Source: Pseudoneurospora amorphoporcata (lineage: Eukaryota > Ascomycota > Sordariomycetes > Sordariales > Sordariaceae). From it: a stretch of DNA of 64,000 bases. The position numbers were made by a program, and so were the translations under genes. The notes under the pieces were generated by a model. That model was not told where the DNA came from and made no database searches. It was given only the letters and a program-made list of their open reading frames with translations. Below, piece by piece: positions 36,001 through 48,217 of the stretch; the first letter of the stretch is position 1; each line of letters opens with the position of its first letter. The DNA is taken from positions 1 to 64,000 of the forward strand of contig MU859195.1 of the NCBI GenBank assembly GCA_033297205.1, given 5' to 3'.

Positions 36001-39000
36001 TTGCCGCATCCTTGTAACTCATCTTCAGATTCTCCAGCGGAAAATACGGTGCAAAGTACTGGCTCGAGAACGCTACTGTATTGTGCATGAGATCTTGCCG
36101 CTCAGTGTTGTCACCGAAAGCACTATAGAAGCCAGAGTGGCGAGTAGAGGGCGAAGTATCTCTAACATGTCCTCCGCTACCACGAGATTGACGCCCGTAT
36201 GATGCGAAGGGCGAAAGGCGATCTGCTTGCTTCACCCTCACGCTCGAGCGTATCGAGCGAGGTCTAACGACGCTGTTCTCGCTCGTGAAAGAAAGGAACG
36301 AACTTTTGTGCCGTAAGCTCCTAGATCGTTTCGAGGTTGCGCCTGAATATGCTGTCATCCTGTCAGACTCAACCTCATCCGCCTTGGTGGGGACCGGCAT
36401 AGGCGGAACACTTTGAGCGGGAGGATCTACGATATCCGGAATAAAGCCTTCTGGCGCATCTGAAAGGAGAAGGAAGGGCGTTCTATGAGTCCTCTGGTCC
36501 TCCCGACGGACGAATTCTTGCTGCCGCCGTTTCTGAATAGAGAAGTCATGTTTTCTCCCAATGATAGCTAATGACACGCTTGTTTCCAAAAGTGCATCGG
36601 TTTCAATAGGATGGCTAGATCGAATTTTTTGCCTTGCGGCATGTTCAGCATTGATGCAAGAAATCTTGACGTGGGGGATCTTAATGTTGGCTCGTCTGGA
36701 ATAATGGGATCGCGCCCAGTCGTTGAAGTCAACATTGATGGACCCAGTTGAAACAAGAAAAGCGGCTTCTTCGACATGGAACCAGACGTCCACCGACTGG
36801 ACATAAACACGAAGGAATGTAACGTCGTAGAGGACAATTGAGGCGGCAGAGATCAAGGCGTTCTCGTCATCATCGAAAGAGAACCCAAACGCGTTCCCGC
36901 CCCTGACCAGCGTTGCCAAAAACTCAGTAGTACACTCGCCAGTAACGGTACCGAGTGAGAGATCCCAGTTGCATAGGTATGTTGGCTCAGCATGAGGAAG
37001 CCCAAAGAGTCGGTGCCCATAGACATGGATGCCATCTATGAACAATTGCGTGTTGGAGCCGGTGGCACTCTTTGGTGTGTCGGCGCCCGATGAATCTGAA
37101 CTGCCCAGCGACAATTGAAGAGGTGCTACCTCCAAGTCCATTTCCATATAGTAATTTGTGAACCGCAGATCAGTCCCGAAGGAGGCTGTATCAATCACAA
37201 CATGACGAGTCGAAGAATACAAATTTGCCGGTATCAAAATCTTTGGCTGATCGCACCTGACACTGAGGATGACATCCAAATCACTCGACTTCTTAGGGGG
37301 CGGCTTGTGTGTAGTCTCAGCATCGGGATTCTGATCCCTCAAGCGCAGCATATCCTGATGTTCGTCCAAGGTCTTGAAGTGAACATCCTCGCCAAAGTAA
37401 TTGTCTTTGATCTTCATACCGTACCGAACAGTAAAGCCGTATACACGCGCAAATAGAGATTGCGCGCTGAAGTTCAATATGAGCGTATCTGTGTTTGCGG
37501 CCGAAGTTATCGTATGGTAGTGATAGGCACCATCAACCACCATATTTTCCAGCCGTCCAACTTCCTTGGTGTCCAGGAACGACGCTTGGGTATTCCATGG
37601 AGGGACATGTAGGGTAACAGAAGCGTTGCTGGCAGTGATGTTGAAAGGAATGGCGTTCTTGTTCGGTCTATAGTTATCAATTGGGATAGTCAACTTGGAC
37701 CGAAGCAATGGGCTAGCAATGATGAAGTACGTATTGTCGTCTAGGTCGGTAGGGTTGTTGACAATGTTTGCGTCGTTGAGGTTCAGAAACAGTTGGAGGT
37801 TCTGCAGTTGCAACTCAACGTGATACTTGAAGGGGGTAAAGACAAGGTATTCAGGTGGCGGCCCGCTTGCCCAATCACCAACTAAGTCAGTCAGGAGGAA
37901 GACGTGATCACGCAGGATGAAGAGGTCCAGATCGCTGCTGGTGATTTTGAAACGCCATTCGCGAAGGGCGTTCCACCCCAACGGAGTAGAAAGATCGCAA
38001 GATATCTGCTGCTTGCCTGATTTCCATAGCAGTTCATGGTTAATGCTGCTCGAGATTTCAGTGCTCGGTAACTCCAGAATGAGCTGGTTTGAGAACCCTG
38101 CAGCGCCAGCTACCATATCCATGGTATATGACATAGTAGCGTCTTTGGCCACCTTGATATCAAGCCATCCATATGGTCGTTGATGGATAGTGGCAGGCTG
38201 CTCTGCCTTCTTGGGCCGGCCACGGTGTTTACGTGCTTGGGGCTCAACTGGGGGCTTGGTGGCAGGCTGTTTGCCCTGCCATTTCCAATTCTTGGACTCC
38301 TCTCGCACGGGAACTCGCAGGGTGACAGTGTCTCCGAACTCAATGTAGAAGTTGAATTTGGTGGGCACGCGGTATGCGCCTACGGGCAATCTTGTCGCCG
38401 CAGTTGCATCTTTGCAGATATTCGGAACAAAAGTGCGTTGGAGATCTGCTCGTTGTCGGTCCGCCCAGGGACCATAGTTGATCGAACCTCCTTTGACTGA
38501 GAGTTGTATTGACCATGCTGGTGGCTCCTCGCCATTGATATCAAGCAAGTGTCCTGACACCTTTTCACCTGTAATAGTGTGAGCACGCTGTACCTTGCCT
38601 ACAACATCCCATAGGATGGTAAGCGTCGCTTCCGGGCTGTCCAAGATGGTCGGTACCGCTGCATATTCCGACGAGGCCCAGCCTGGTCTCGTACCGCCAA
38701 GATCGTGGGCCTTGCTATCGAGATATCGAGACAACCCTTGCCAGTTGTTTGGATTCGAGGTTGATATGTGGCTAGTTGCGGTTCTGACATCCCTCTCTGC
38801 ATCCGGAGTGAGGGATTCTACAGACCTGTTTCGGTGGAAAGGCACGATGCGACAAAGCCGGTGAAGACGTCCCATCAACCTGCGCATCTGCTGTTTGAAG
38901 AAGGGCCTATGATGGACAGAGATGGGATCATGTGTTGTCGTCTGCTTGTCTCGAGTAGCCCTATCTGCCTGGTCTTCCTTATAATCCAAGTTTTCCTTCA

Positions 39001-40057
39001 TTTCGATCACCGGGTGATTGAACTTGAAACGGAAGAATTGGCGGTACGGATCTGGCGTTTCCGTTGCTGAAGCATCAACCTCCCCTTCCATAGACTCGGT
39101 CTTGACAATCAAGATGGCTTTCGTGTTTTCGTTTCCCATCACCATAGCTGCCTTGGTAACCTCCAACTGCAATGGTAGCATCTGCAAGAACAAGGGGAGC
39201 TCATGCGAGAGTTGTCCGTCCCGCTCATGCTCCTCATCATCCTCGGAATCTGAAGAAGCCATAGTAGACGCGCGCCCAGTACTGCTATCCCGTATTGGCC
39301 GCCCATTCCTGTATTGGGTGGCGCCCGACCTCTGCGTCTGTTCCGACTTTCTCAGCGTCTCACGCTTCCTGGACCGGCGCTTTCGTGTGTTTCCCGCCTC
39401 ATGGGTTCCTGCACCGTCACCTGCCCCGACAGGCTCTGTGCCGGAAGCAGCCGGGACCGCATCCTCCTGTAGATCCGTCAACCCAGACAGGATCGAATCG
39501 TAGGCCGGACTACGATTGTAGATGAACCATTCTAGGCCAGAGAGACAGACACTGATGCGGCAAGGAAGTTTGGTCGTCGGCAGCTGCTCAGTGATAGGAT
39601 CGGCGTCGGAATCGGAATTCGTCTCGTTATGTCCTCGTGCGCCCTTCGCTGGGATCTTGACGCCCCGTACCCTGCGCAGCCAGTATTTCCATGTTATGTA
39701 CCCATTCTGGACCAGTATTGTCTCGTTCGCGCCGTGGTATCGAAGACCAGTAAAGAATATGCGACCGCCGAGTAGGGAGATCTGAAGAGCTTGGATGTCG
39801 ATGTAGACTTTGTATTGATGCCAGGTCCATGTCCGCAATGCCCACGACACCAGAGATGCAAAGACTCTATTGAAATAAAGGAGGGAGAATATTGATAATG
39901 CGCCGCATATAATAAGAGACCCTAAGAATAAGCTGCAGAGTTGATCCCATTGAGTTAGCTACAGGCCCAACGCATGACTGTCTGTCTGTCTGTCCGGCCC
40001 AGTCACTCACCCATTGAACCCTCCCTGGTCATCAAAGAAGTTGTTTTGGATGGCCAT
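30047..40057 (-). CDS. CSF1: Csf1/BLTP1-family bridge-like lipid transfer protein
   Basis: A tiny first exon (40057-40011, 47 bp, Met-Ala-Ile-Gln-Asn-Asn onward) is spliced over a 78-bp intron to one huge exon (39932-30047), giving 3310 residues, somewhat longer than yeast Csf1. The exon junction leads into a single membrane anchor (residues about 17-38, LFLGSLIICGALSIFSLLYF) followed by the family's conserved start: ISLLGGRIFFTGLRYHGANE, then NGYITWKYWLRRVRG. The rest is long stretches of amphipathic beta strands typical of the repeating beta-groove proteins, broken by acidic or basic loops, with a charged low-complexity segment near the C-terminus. Csf1 and its animal relatives (BLTP1/tweek) are held at endoplasmic-reticulum contact sites and carry phospholipids along a hydrophobic groove; in yeast loss gives cold and fermentation defects. 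Those roles are family knowledge. The gene is head-to-head with the DUF300 gene. Confidence 0.92.
39978..39994 (+). repeat. CTGT tetranucleotide microsatellite in Csf1 intron
   Basis: Four CTGT units plus one base lie inside the only intron of the Csf1 gene, about 15 bases from its 5' splice site. Length variation here would not change the protein. Confidence 0.85.
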
Positions 40058-41034
40058 TTTGTTCTGAGTATTAAGTTGCCAGACGTAGAGGTACTCTTCC
40101 GGCCAACATTCAACGTGGACTGGACAATTTGCGTATGCGCCGTGTACTCATGCCGCTCTCCATGGTGTGTCCCTCTGCAAGAAAATCGAGGGCAAGATGT
40201 TGCGAATAGGTGGACGCGGTCGCACGTCGTCGACTAAAGAAAACAAAGCGTAGGAGCAAACGACATGTCAAAGTTCAACCGAGAAGCTGTCACAGGTTGG
40301 CAATCGCAAGTGGTACCTGTCTGGCTAGGATGGTAGACGTTAAATTGGAAGTAGCTCCCAATTCCGAATCCATGGAAAGTCAACTTTAGGGGGGTCCGTG
40401 ATACTAGTGTACACCGAATGACCCGCACTCTTGCGATTGGACAGCGCTGTGTATGGAGACGAATCTTAATGGGCAGGGGGGTTTGTCTGATCCACGTGAG
40501 TATTGTCACTGTATGAACTATTACAGTTCCTAGTTTCCAGCCTTTTCCAGATCACAGCAACTAACCGTGCAGTCCTTCTTGATGTGACACTGTCGTTTCA
40601 AAAGTCCAGACCCCGTCGGAACCTTCCAACTTATTTCAGGCTGCGGTTCCCAACGGCAGTGGGGTGTCGAAATACATACCTTACCTCTACGGTACTAGTG
40701 TAGCCGCCTGAGCTTGGACCAGAACCGTCATCGTCACCTCCAGTTCGTTGCCCAGACCACGAGGCGCTGCGCCAGCGACGACCTCAGCTCCATCCCACCT
40801 ATCTTTACGCCGGTGACATCGTGATTCCCGCATCGCCTTTGCTGCATCATTTCCCATTAGGCTGCACCTTTCCCAGGTGCAATACCAACATTTCTTCGCT
40901 CCACCATGCCGGCGCAACATGCCATAGGTTGAACGGCTTTACTCTATTTGCGATCATTAAGTCGTTGCCGCGCACCTTTCGAGTTTCGGGCATCCAGCTA
41001 CCTCGTTGCGGGGATCCCAAGATACCTAGGAAAC
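40058..41034. promoter_or_regulatory. Bidirectional promoter region of Csf1 and the DUF300 gene
   Basis: The two start codons point away from each other, 977 bp apart, with no gene between. No clear TATA box is seen. The DUF300 side is C/T-rich from about 40700 on, as for a leader. Coordinated expression of two membrane-system genes is possible but only an inference from layout. Confidence 0.5.
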
Positions 41035-43128
41035 ATGGGAGGCACCGGCCAGAAGCTCGCCGATGTGGCAACCATAGTCGGAGGCGTCGCGTCCATTGTC
41101 GCGACTCTGCTCTCCATGGTGTATGTTTACCCTACAGATACGCACAGTATCGCGACTCCAACTCCAGCCCATGGACATCATACTGACCAAGCTCTATAAC
41201 AGGTCGATATGGCTCCAAACGTGAGTTACCCGCCCCGTCGCCGTGTGTTGCGAGCGCCCTCGTCATCCGAGTTCGGACACTGATAAATAACAGCAAAAAC
41301 TATCGCAAGCCGCTTTTGCAACGCTATGTTGTGCGGATCCTTCTCATGTGAGTTTGCCAATTGTTACCCTGTGAAACTATGGGATACCTCTACGGGCAAG
41401 ATTCCTAATCATCCTCCCCCTTCAGGGTTCCGATATACTCGATCGCCTCATGGACCAGCATGGTCTCGCAGACTGCTGCAGCTTTCTTCGACCCCGTCAG
41501 AGACATCTACGAGGCTTTCACCATCTACACATTCTTCCAGCTGTTAATCAACTACTTGAGCGGAGAACGAGCCCTCATCATCATGACCCATGGCCGCGAA
41601 CCGATTCACCATCTGTGGCCCATAAACCACGTCCTCCCTCGCGTCGATATTTCCGATCCGCATACCTTCCTCGCCATAAAGCGCGGCATTTTGCAATATG
41701 CATGGATGAAGCCACTCCTGGCCCTGGCGGCTGTGATCATGAAAGCAACTGGGACCTACCATGAGGGAGACATCAAACTCAACTCGGGCTATTTCTGGAG
41801 CGGTATTGTCTACAACATCAGCGTCACTGTCAGCTTGTACTGCTTGGGCATGTTCTGGATTTGCATGAACGACGATCTGAAGCCTTTCCGACCAATGCCC
41901 AAGTTCCTGTGTGTAAAAGCCATTATCTTTGCGTCATACTGGCAAGGCTTTGCTCTAGGCATCTTGGTGTTCCTCGGGGCTTTCCCGAATGTTGAAGGCT
42001 ACACACAAGACGGCCTTGCGGCAGCCATTCAGGACTTTCTAATTTGTCTTGAGATGCCCGCCTTTGCCATTGCTCATTGGTACGCCTTCTCTTGGCACGA
42101 TTTTGCCGACAGCAGAGTGTCTGCCGCAAGAATGCCGGTCAAGTATGCGATGAGGGACGCCTTCGGAATTCGGGATTTGATTCAAGACACCAAGGAAACG
42201 TTCACGGGTGACAAGTACGGTTACCGGGTCTTTGATTCCGGTGACAAAATCATGGCGCACGAACAGTCGCGGTCAAGACTAGCCCGACTCAAGGAAGGCA
42301 TGCGATATGAACGAGGAGGCAAGGGCAAATATTGGATACCAAGACCCGACGAAATCAGCCAGAACACTCCGCTGTTGGGTGCAAACGGCGGCCCAAGCAG
42401 GAGGAGCAATTCCTCCTCTCCGCACCACGATGATGATGACCAGCTTATGCTTGATCCAGAGGAAGAGCAACTATACGCCGGAGCTAAGAAACTCGAGTTC
42501 GGTGACTGGAACGTAAGGAACCCATTCTCTACACATGATGATGACCATTGGCTTACTCAAACTATAGTATCCCGTCATTACCGCCAACGAGCCGTGGAGA
42601 GATCGCTATCGATCACCTCATCCCAGCCTCTTCCAAAACACTCCGACCGGAAGCTTTTACAACCGATCGTCCTCAAGCAGAAGCTCAATGCCTACGCTTA
42701 ACCCCAAAGACCCTCTCGAGAGGCGCAAGAAGGAGGCACCAGAAGGTCCCGAAGCTCTTCCCAAAGATGACAAAAAGGGCAAAAAGAAGGCGGAAGCAAA
42801 TGGCCAAGGGGCAGCAGCGAGCTCTACCCCAGATAAGGGCATGGATCCCTTGGAGATTGCATATGGCCCCATGATGGGCACAACCTCGAAACTTACAGAG
42901 GACGACTTCAAAGTCGACGATATCAGTCCTCATCATCCGCACGGGACAGAATCCGGGCACGAAGCTTCGCATAATGCCGAGGATGACGGCGGAAACAGTA
43001 CCCCGGTCACAGAAGTGTCCAACCACTGGGATCATCCTACCGATACCGAAGGTGAAGGTGAAGAAGAGAGAAGCCCACACTTTACCGTTGGTGGTGACGA
43101 GGAGTTCCAGAACGTGTGGGGAAGGTGA
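41035..43128 (+). CDS. DUF300/TMEM184-family multispanning membrane protein
   Basis: Five exons (41035-41120, 41203-41220, 41294-41347, 41426-42512, 42568-43128) give 601 residues; the second exon is only 18 bp. Introns are 82, 73, 78 and 55 bp. The spliced N-terminal half shows the family signature SIWLQTKNYRKPLLQRYVVR, then MVPIYSIASW, DPVRDIYEAFTIYTFFQLL, YLSGERALI, a long run of transmembrane segments (about seven in all), and SYWQGFALGILVFLGAF. Relatives include animal TMEM184, plant LAZ1 and the organic solute transporter alpha chain; fungal ones are thought to lie in endomembranes, but their cargo is not settled. Residues after about 330 are cytosolic-like and hydrophilic; the last exon begins YPVITANEPWRDRYRS, a conserved fungal motif, and ends in a Lys/Glu-rich disordered tail. 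Confidence 0.92.
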
Positions 43129-45336
43129 CATTAACATTTCCCTCTCCTTGCCTGAGGCGCGGTTTTTGCTTTGCTTTGCTTATCTTTCTTTTACTTTTCG
43201 AGCTTCCACGAATTGTTCTGGCGTCCAAGAGACTGGTATGGGATGCATACAGGCTCATCAAATTAGGCTGTATTGGAGTCAGCTAGGCGTTGGCGTAGGA
43301 CCCTATTGTTTGTTTAGGTATAGCAAATCTGCAAGTACAGCATTCGTAGACAGTATCCTCATCTAAACACACATATAGTACCAACACTGGTTTCCCGTGT
43401 TGAAGTGCCTGTATAAACGTCTGGTCTACCTACCCTGGGATGTGTACCAGATCTTTGTTAACTTGCCCCCTAAAAGAGCCACAATTTCGCACCTGCTGGT
43501 TTTTGTTTTGAAGAGCTGTAGGGTTAATAAGTGGTGATTCAATGATGAAGGTAGTGTCTGATAAGTGAAATAAGATTACAGACTACGATCTCCTAGGTAT
43601 CCATCATGATACTGACAGAGAGCCATGTTCCTCATAGTCCGGAGCCATAACTGTTACACTACCCGTGCCCAACCGACGACGTCTCGAAGTGCAACGATGA
43701 TCACCAGTCTCATTGAGGGGTACGGTGACCGCAGATATTGGCCACTGGGAATGAGCTCACGGGAGCTCAGCTTGAGCTCTGGCCGCATTACCCTTTGTGT
43801 AACATGAGACGCTTACTTATTCGAGCTCGCCGAATCAGCAACGGAAATACGTGGGTACTTGGCTGTCGAGCTGTTAACCGTGCCTCCGAAGCAACACCAT
43901 AGAAGAGGTCTAGACAGTAGACCAGATCTTCGTCCATGGTCATAATCAGAGGTCGAAAGAGGCCATTTGGCCAATGGCCACCACGGCCAAATCTGTTCTT
44001 CGGGGGCGGCAAGGGACCCAAATCCCATCCTCGCCGCGGTTTGATATATCCACCTCGCTGCCCCCAGATCCCCGTTCTCAGAGCTATCTTGTACACTACC
44101 GGTAATAAGCCGCGAGGGCGGAAACCAGGGGACTATATCCCCAAATCCGTCGAGGTATGGAGTCGATCTCAAGAGTTGTTAAAGCTTGTTGAGCTGGCCT
44201 GGTGTATTTGTTTGTAGCTGGCAACCCAAAGTTGAATGGATGTCAACTTGTAAGAAAGGCGACAAAGATGCAGCGTTTGTCCCTCGTCATTAGCCCGGTT
44301 AAAGATCACTAAACAATAAACCGATGATGAGTATGCCACCATCCGGCTTCTTTATGTGATCCTACTCGGTTGCCCACGGCGAGGACTCGAGGTGAGATTG
44401 CCTCTGGGTAGACACCTCAGGGTTGCCGCCGGGAGCTGTGAAACAATCGCCTGAGAACCGGGCCTCGAGCGGGCCAGAGCTCCAACCTCCCCTATCAGGT
44501 CAGTAACAGCTCAGTTGCCTACCTGCGAGCATCACTGACACAGGAGAATGTCCCGGGGCACGGCATTGAGCGGTAGCAGCTTGCTAGCTCCTCGTCAAGC
44601 AATGAATTTTCATGATGTCCCACAAGGACCAATTCCTCATAGCAGGGGGCGCTGGCGAGATATCCTTAACCGAAGAAGAGGAAAAGGTTTTCGGTCAGAA
44701 GGTTCATGATGAAATGTCATGGAGTCACGAATGCTGCTCGGTAGATGGTGAAGTGGTGGTTCGGGGCAGTGGCGGCCAGGTGCATTCTTCATGGGAGTTC
44801 AGGTTCACCTTCACTGAGGTGGCCGAATCCGAATTGAGAGGAGGGGCAAAACAGGGCTTGACCCTCGGTGGTGAAGTCAGACATCAGGCGGTGCCGCGCA
44901 CAAGAGGCCGTTTGGCCAATCAAGGGACGTAATGCAACCCTTGTGCCCCACTCTTACTACCCCTCCTCCCCCCGGCCTCCCCTCGCCAATTTTTTTCTCT
45001 GCAGATTTGCCCTCCCCGCCCACCACCAGTCCAACCGCCAGTCCCACAAGTGCAATTTGGCTACAGGCTAGGTTGGCCGCCCTCGACTCCATATCAACGT
45101 CCTCGACCCTCTTTTTCCGACTTGCCTTCACTGTTTTCAGTCTGCTAGTCTGGGGCTGATACTGAGCACTAGCATTTTTGCCAAGTTGGACTGTTTTCCC
45201 CGGGATCCTGCTTTGTCAGTTCTCGGCTGGTTCGCTTGCATTTGAGGAAAAAAAATCTCGTTCTCTCGAGACTTCTTCCTTTCCACACCACGTCAAACAC
45301 CCATTTTAGCAGTGTGTGTCAGACAATACCGCCAAA
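43129..45336. other. Intergenic region and promoter of elongation factor 2
   Basis: The first part is 3' flank of the DUF300 gene. Between 43600 and 44220 only unconvincing open frames exist. A 106-codon frame at 44612-44932 starts with two ATGs and has passable codon choice, but no family resemblance, and it runs over a CCAAT box, so it is probably chance. From about 44930 to 45336 the DNA is C/T-rich promoter and leader of the elongation factor gene, ending in a good start context (CCAAAATGG). Confidence 0.5.
44916..44920 (+). promoter_or_regulatory. CCAAT box upstream of elongation factor 2
   Basis: TTTGGCCAATCAAGGG gives a good CCAAT core about 420 bp before the start codon. It is a plausible site for the CCAAT-binding complex of a highly expressed gene. 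The assignment is by sequence and position only. Confidence 0.45.
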
Positions 45337-45410
45337 ATGGTCAAGTAAGTCCTCTTTCTTTGACCAAGACCATCGTCGTCATGATCGGCTTCACTTGATA
45401 CACCTCGTCG

Positions 45411-45445
<35 letters not shown>

Positions 45446-48217
45446 CTTCGACCATGTCGTCGTCGCCGTCGTCGTAGCCGATGGTTGCAAACTTCGACTC
45501 TACCCCGCCCCGGAGATAAGGACATCACGTCCGCAAACATGAACAACAACAATGCTGACCATGCGCCCTCGAATAGCTTCACGATTGACGAGATCCGTGC
45601 CTTGATGGACAAGCCCACTAACGTGCGCAACATGTCCGTCATTGCGCACGTTGATCACGGCAAGTCCACTTTGACCGACTCTCTCCTCGCCAAGGCCGGT
45701 ATCATTTCCTCCGGCAAGGCAGGTGAGGCTCGCGCCACGGATACTCGTGCCGACGAGCAGGAGCGTGGTATCACCATCAAGTCTACTGCCATCTCCCTCT
45801 ACGGCACCCTCCCCGACGAGGAGGACATCAAGGACATTGTTGGCCAGAAGACTGACGGTACGTTCTACCTCTCCCATACACACTGGTAGGCCAGGAACTA
45901 AGACATCATCACAGGCAAGGATTTCTTGATCAACTTGATCGATTCTCCCGGTCACGTTGATTTCTCCTCCGAAGTCACTGCTGCCCTCCGCGTCACCGAT
46001 GGTGCTCTCGTCGTTGTCGACACCGTCGAGGGTGTCTGCGTCCAGACCGAGACCGTCCTTCGTCAGGCTCTCGGTGAGCGCATCAAGCCCGTTGTTATTA
46101 TCAACAAGGTCGATCGCGCTCTTCTCGAGCTTCAGGTCTCCAAGGAGGATCTTTACCAGTCCTTCTCTCGTACCATCGAGTCCGTCAACGTCATCATCTC
46201 CACCTACTTCGACAAGACTCTCGGTGACGTCCAGGTCTACCCCTACAAGGGTACCGTCGCTTTCGGTTCCGGTCTTCACGGCTGGGCTTTCACCATCCGC
46301 CAGTTCGCCACCCGCTACGCCAAGAAGTTCGGTGTCGACCGCAACAAGATGATGGAGCGTCTCTGGGGTGACAACTACTTCAACCCCAAGACCAAGAAGT
46401 GGACCAAGAACGGCAATTATGAGGGCCAGGACCTCGAGCGTGCTTTCAACCAGTTCATTCTTGACCCCATCTTCAAGATCTTCGCCGCTGTCATGAACTT
46501 CAAGAAGGACGATGTTGCCTCTCTCCTCGAGAAGCTCAACCTCAAGCTCGCTACCGATGACAAGGAGAAGGAGGGCAAGCAGCTCCTCAAGGCCATCATG
46601 AAGGCCTTCCTTCCCGCTGCTGACTGCTTGTTGGAGATGATGATCCTCCACCTTCCTTCCCCCGTCACCGCTCAGGCTTACCGTGCCGAGACTCTCTACG
46701 AGGGTCCCCAGGACGACGAGGCCGCCATTGCCATCAAGAACTGCGACCCCAAGGGCCCTCTCATGCTCTACGTCTCCAAGATGGTTCCCACTTCCGATAA
46801 GGGCCGTTTCTACGCCTTCGGTCGTGTCTTCGCCGGTACCGTCCGCTCCGGTCTCAAGGTCCGCATCCAGGGCCCCAACTACACCCCCGGCAAGAAGGAT
46901 GATCTCTTTATCAAGGCCATTCAGCGTACCGTCCTCATGATGGGTGGCAAGGTCGAGCCCATCGATGACATGCCTGCTGGTAACATTGTCGGTCTCGTCG
47001 GTATCGACCAGTTCCTTCTCAAGTCTGGTACCCTTACCACCTCCGAGACTGCCCACAACATGAAGGTCATGAAGTTTTCCGTCTCCCCCGTCGTCCAGCG
47101 TTCCGTCCAGGTCAAGAACGCCCAGGATCTGCCCAAGCTTGTCGAGGGTCTCAAGCGTCTCTCTAAGTCCGACCCTTGCGTCCTTACCTTCTCCAACGAA
47201 TCTGGTGAGCACGTCGTTGCTGGTGCTGGTGAGCTCCATCTCGAGATTTGCTTGAACGATCTTGAGAACGACCACGCCGGTGTTCCCCTTACCATCTCCG
47301 ACCCTGTCGTCCAGTACCGTGAGACCGTCGCTGGCAAGTCCTCCATGACTGCCCTCTCTAAGTCCCCCAACAAGCACAACCGTCTCTACATGGTTGCTGA
47401 GCCCCTTGAGGAGGATCTCTGCCTTGCCATCGAGGCCGGCAAGATCACCCCCCGTGACGATTTCAAGGCCCGTGCCCGTATCCTCGCTGATGACTTCGGC
47501 TGGGATGTCACTGATGCCCGTAAGATCTGGGCTTTCGGCCCCGACACCAACGGTGCCAACTTGCTCGTTGACCAGACCAAGGCCGTCCAGTACCTCAACG
47601 AAATCAAGGATTCCGTTGTCTCCGGTTTTCAGTGGGCTACCCGTGAGGGTCCCATCGGTGAGGAGCCCATGCGCTCCATCCGCTTCAACATCCTCGATGT
47701 TACCCTCCACGCTGATGCTATCCATCGTGGTGGTGGTCAGATCATCCCTACTGCTCGCCGCGTTCTTTACGCTGCTACCCTTCTTGCCGAGCCCTCGCTC
47801 CTCGAGCCCGTCTTCTTGGTCGAGATTCAGGTTCCCGAGCAGGCCATGGGTGGTGTCTACGGTGTCCTTACCCGTCGCCGTGGTCACGTCTTCGGCGAGG
47901 AGCAGCGCCCCGGCACTCCCCTCTTCACCATCAAGGCTTACCTCCCCGTCATGGAGTCTTTCGGCTTCAACGGCGATCTCCGTGCCGCCACCTCCGGCCA
48001 GGCTTTCCCCCAGTCCGTCTTCGATCACTGGGAGCGTCTCCCCGGCGGTTCCCCTCTCGATTCCTCCTCCAAGGTCGGCCAGATCGTCCAGGAGATGCGC
48101 AAGCGCAAGGGTCTCAAGGTCGAGGTTCCCGGCTACGAGAACGTAAGTTATAATCTGCCCTATGATTATGGATAATATGTTGCTAACAAAGCTGTACAGT
48201 ACTACGACAAGCTCTAA
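45337..48217 (+). CDS. EFT2: Translation elongation factor 2 (eEF2)
   Basis: Four exons (45337-45344, 45577-45857, 45915-48142, 48200-48217) give 844 residues, the usual fungal length. The first coding exon is 8 bp and the last 18 bp (YYDKL and stop). The GTP-binding domain shows AHVDHGKST (P-loop), DSPGHVD and NKVD. Domain IV carries LHADAIHRGGGQ, in which His700 is the residue expected to become diphthamide, the target of diphtheria-type toxins. The protein drives GTP-dependent ribosome translocation in the cytosol. Codon choice is extremely biased to C-ending codons, as for the most highly expressed genes. The 232-bp first intron carries a CGTCGC repeat and an in-frame ATG (45539) that would give a different N-terminus if transcription began inside it. 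Confidence 0.98.
45411..45476 (+). repeat. CGTCGC simple repeat in eEF2 intron 1
   Basis: Two blocks of GTC/GCC trinucleotides (about 45411-45445 and 45456-45476) lie in the first intron. In one frame they read as runs of Arg, but the spliced message does not contain them. Confidence 0.85.

Noticed and set aside
43813..44172. 119-codon minus-strand frame
   Set aside because: It begins with TTG, has an odd Pro/Trp-rich composition and overlaps another equally long frame.
44612..44932. 106-codon frame upstream of elongation factor 2
   Set aside because: It covers a CCAAT box in the promoter and has no family resemblance; kept only as a note.
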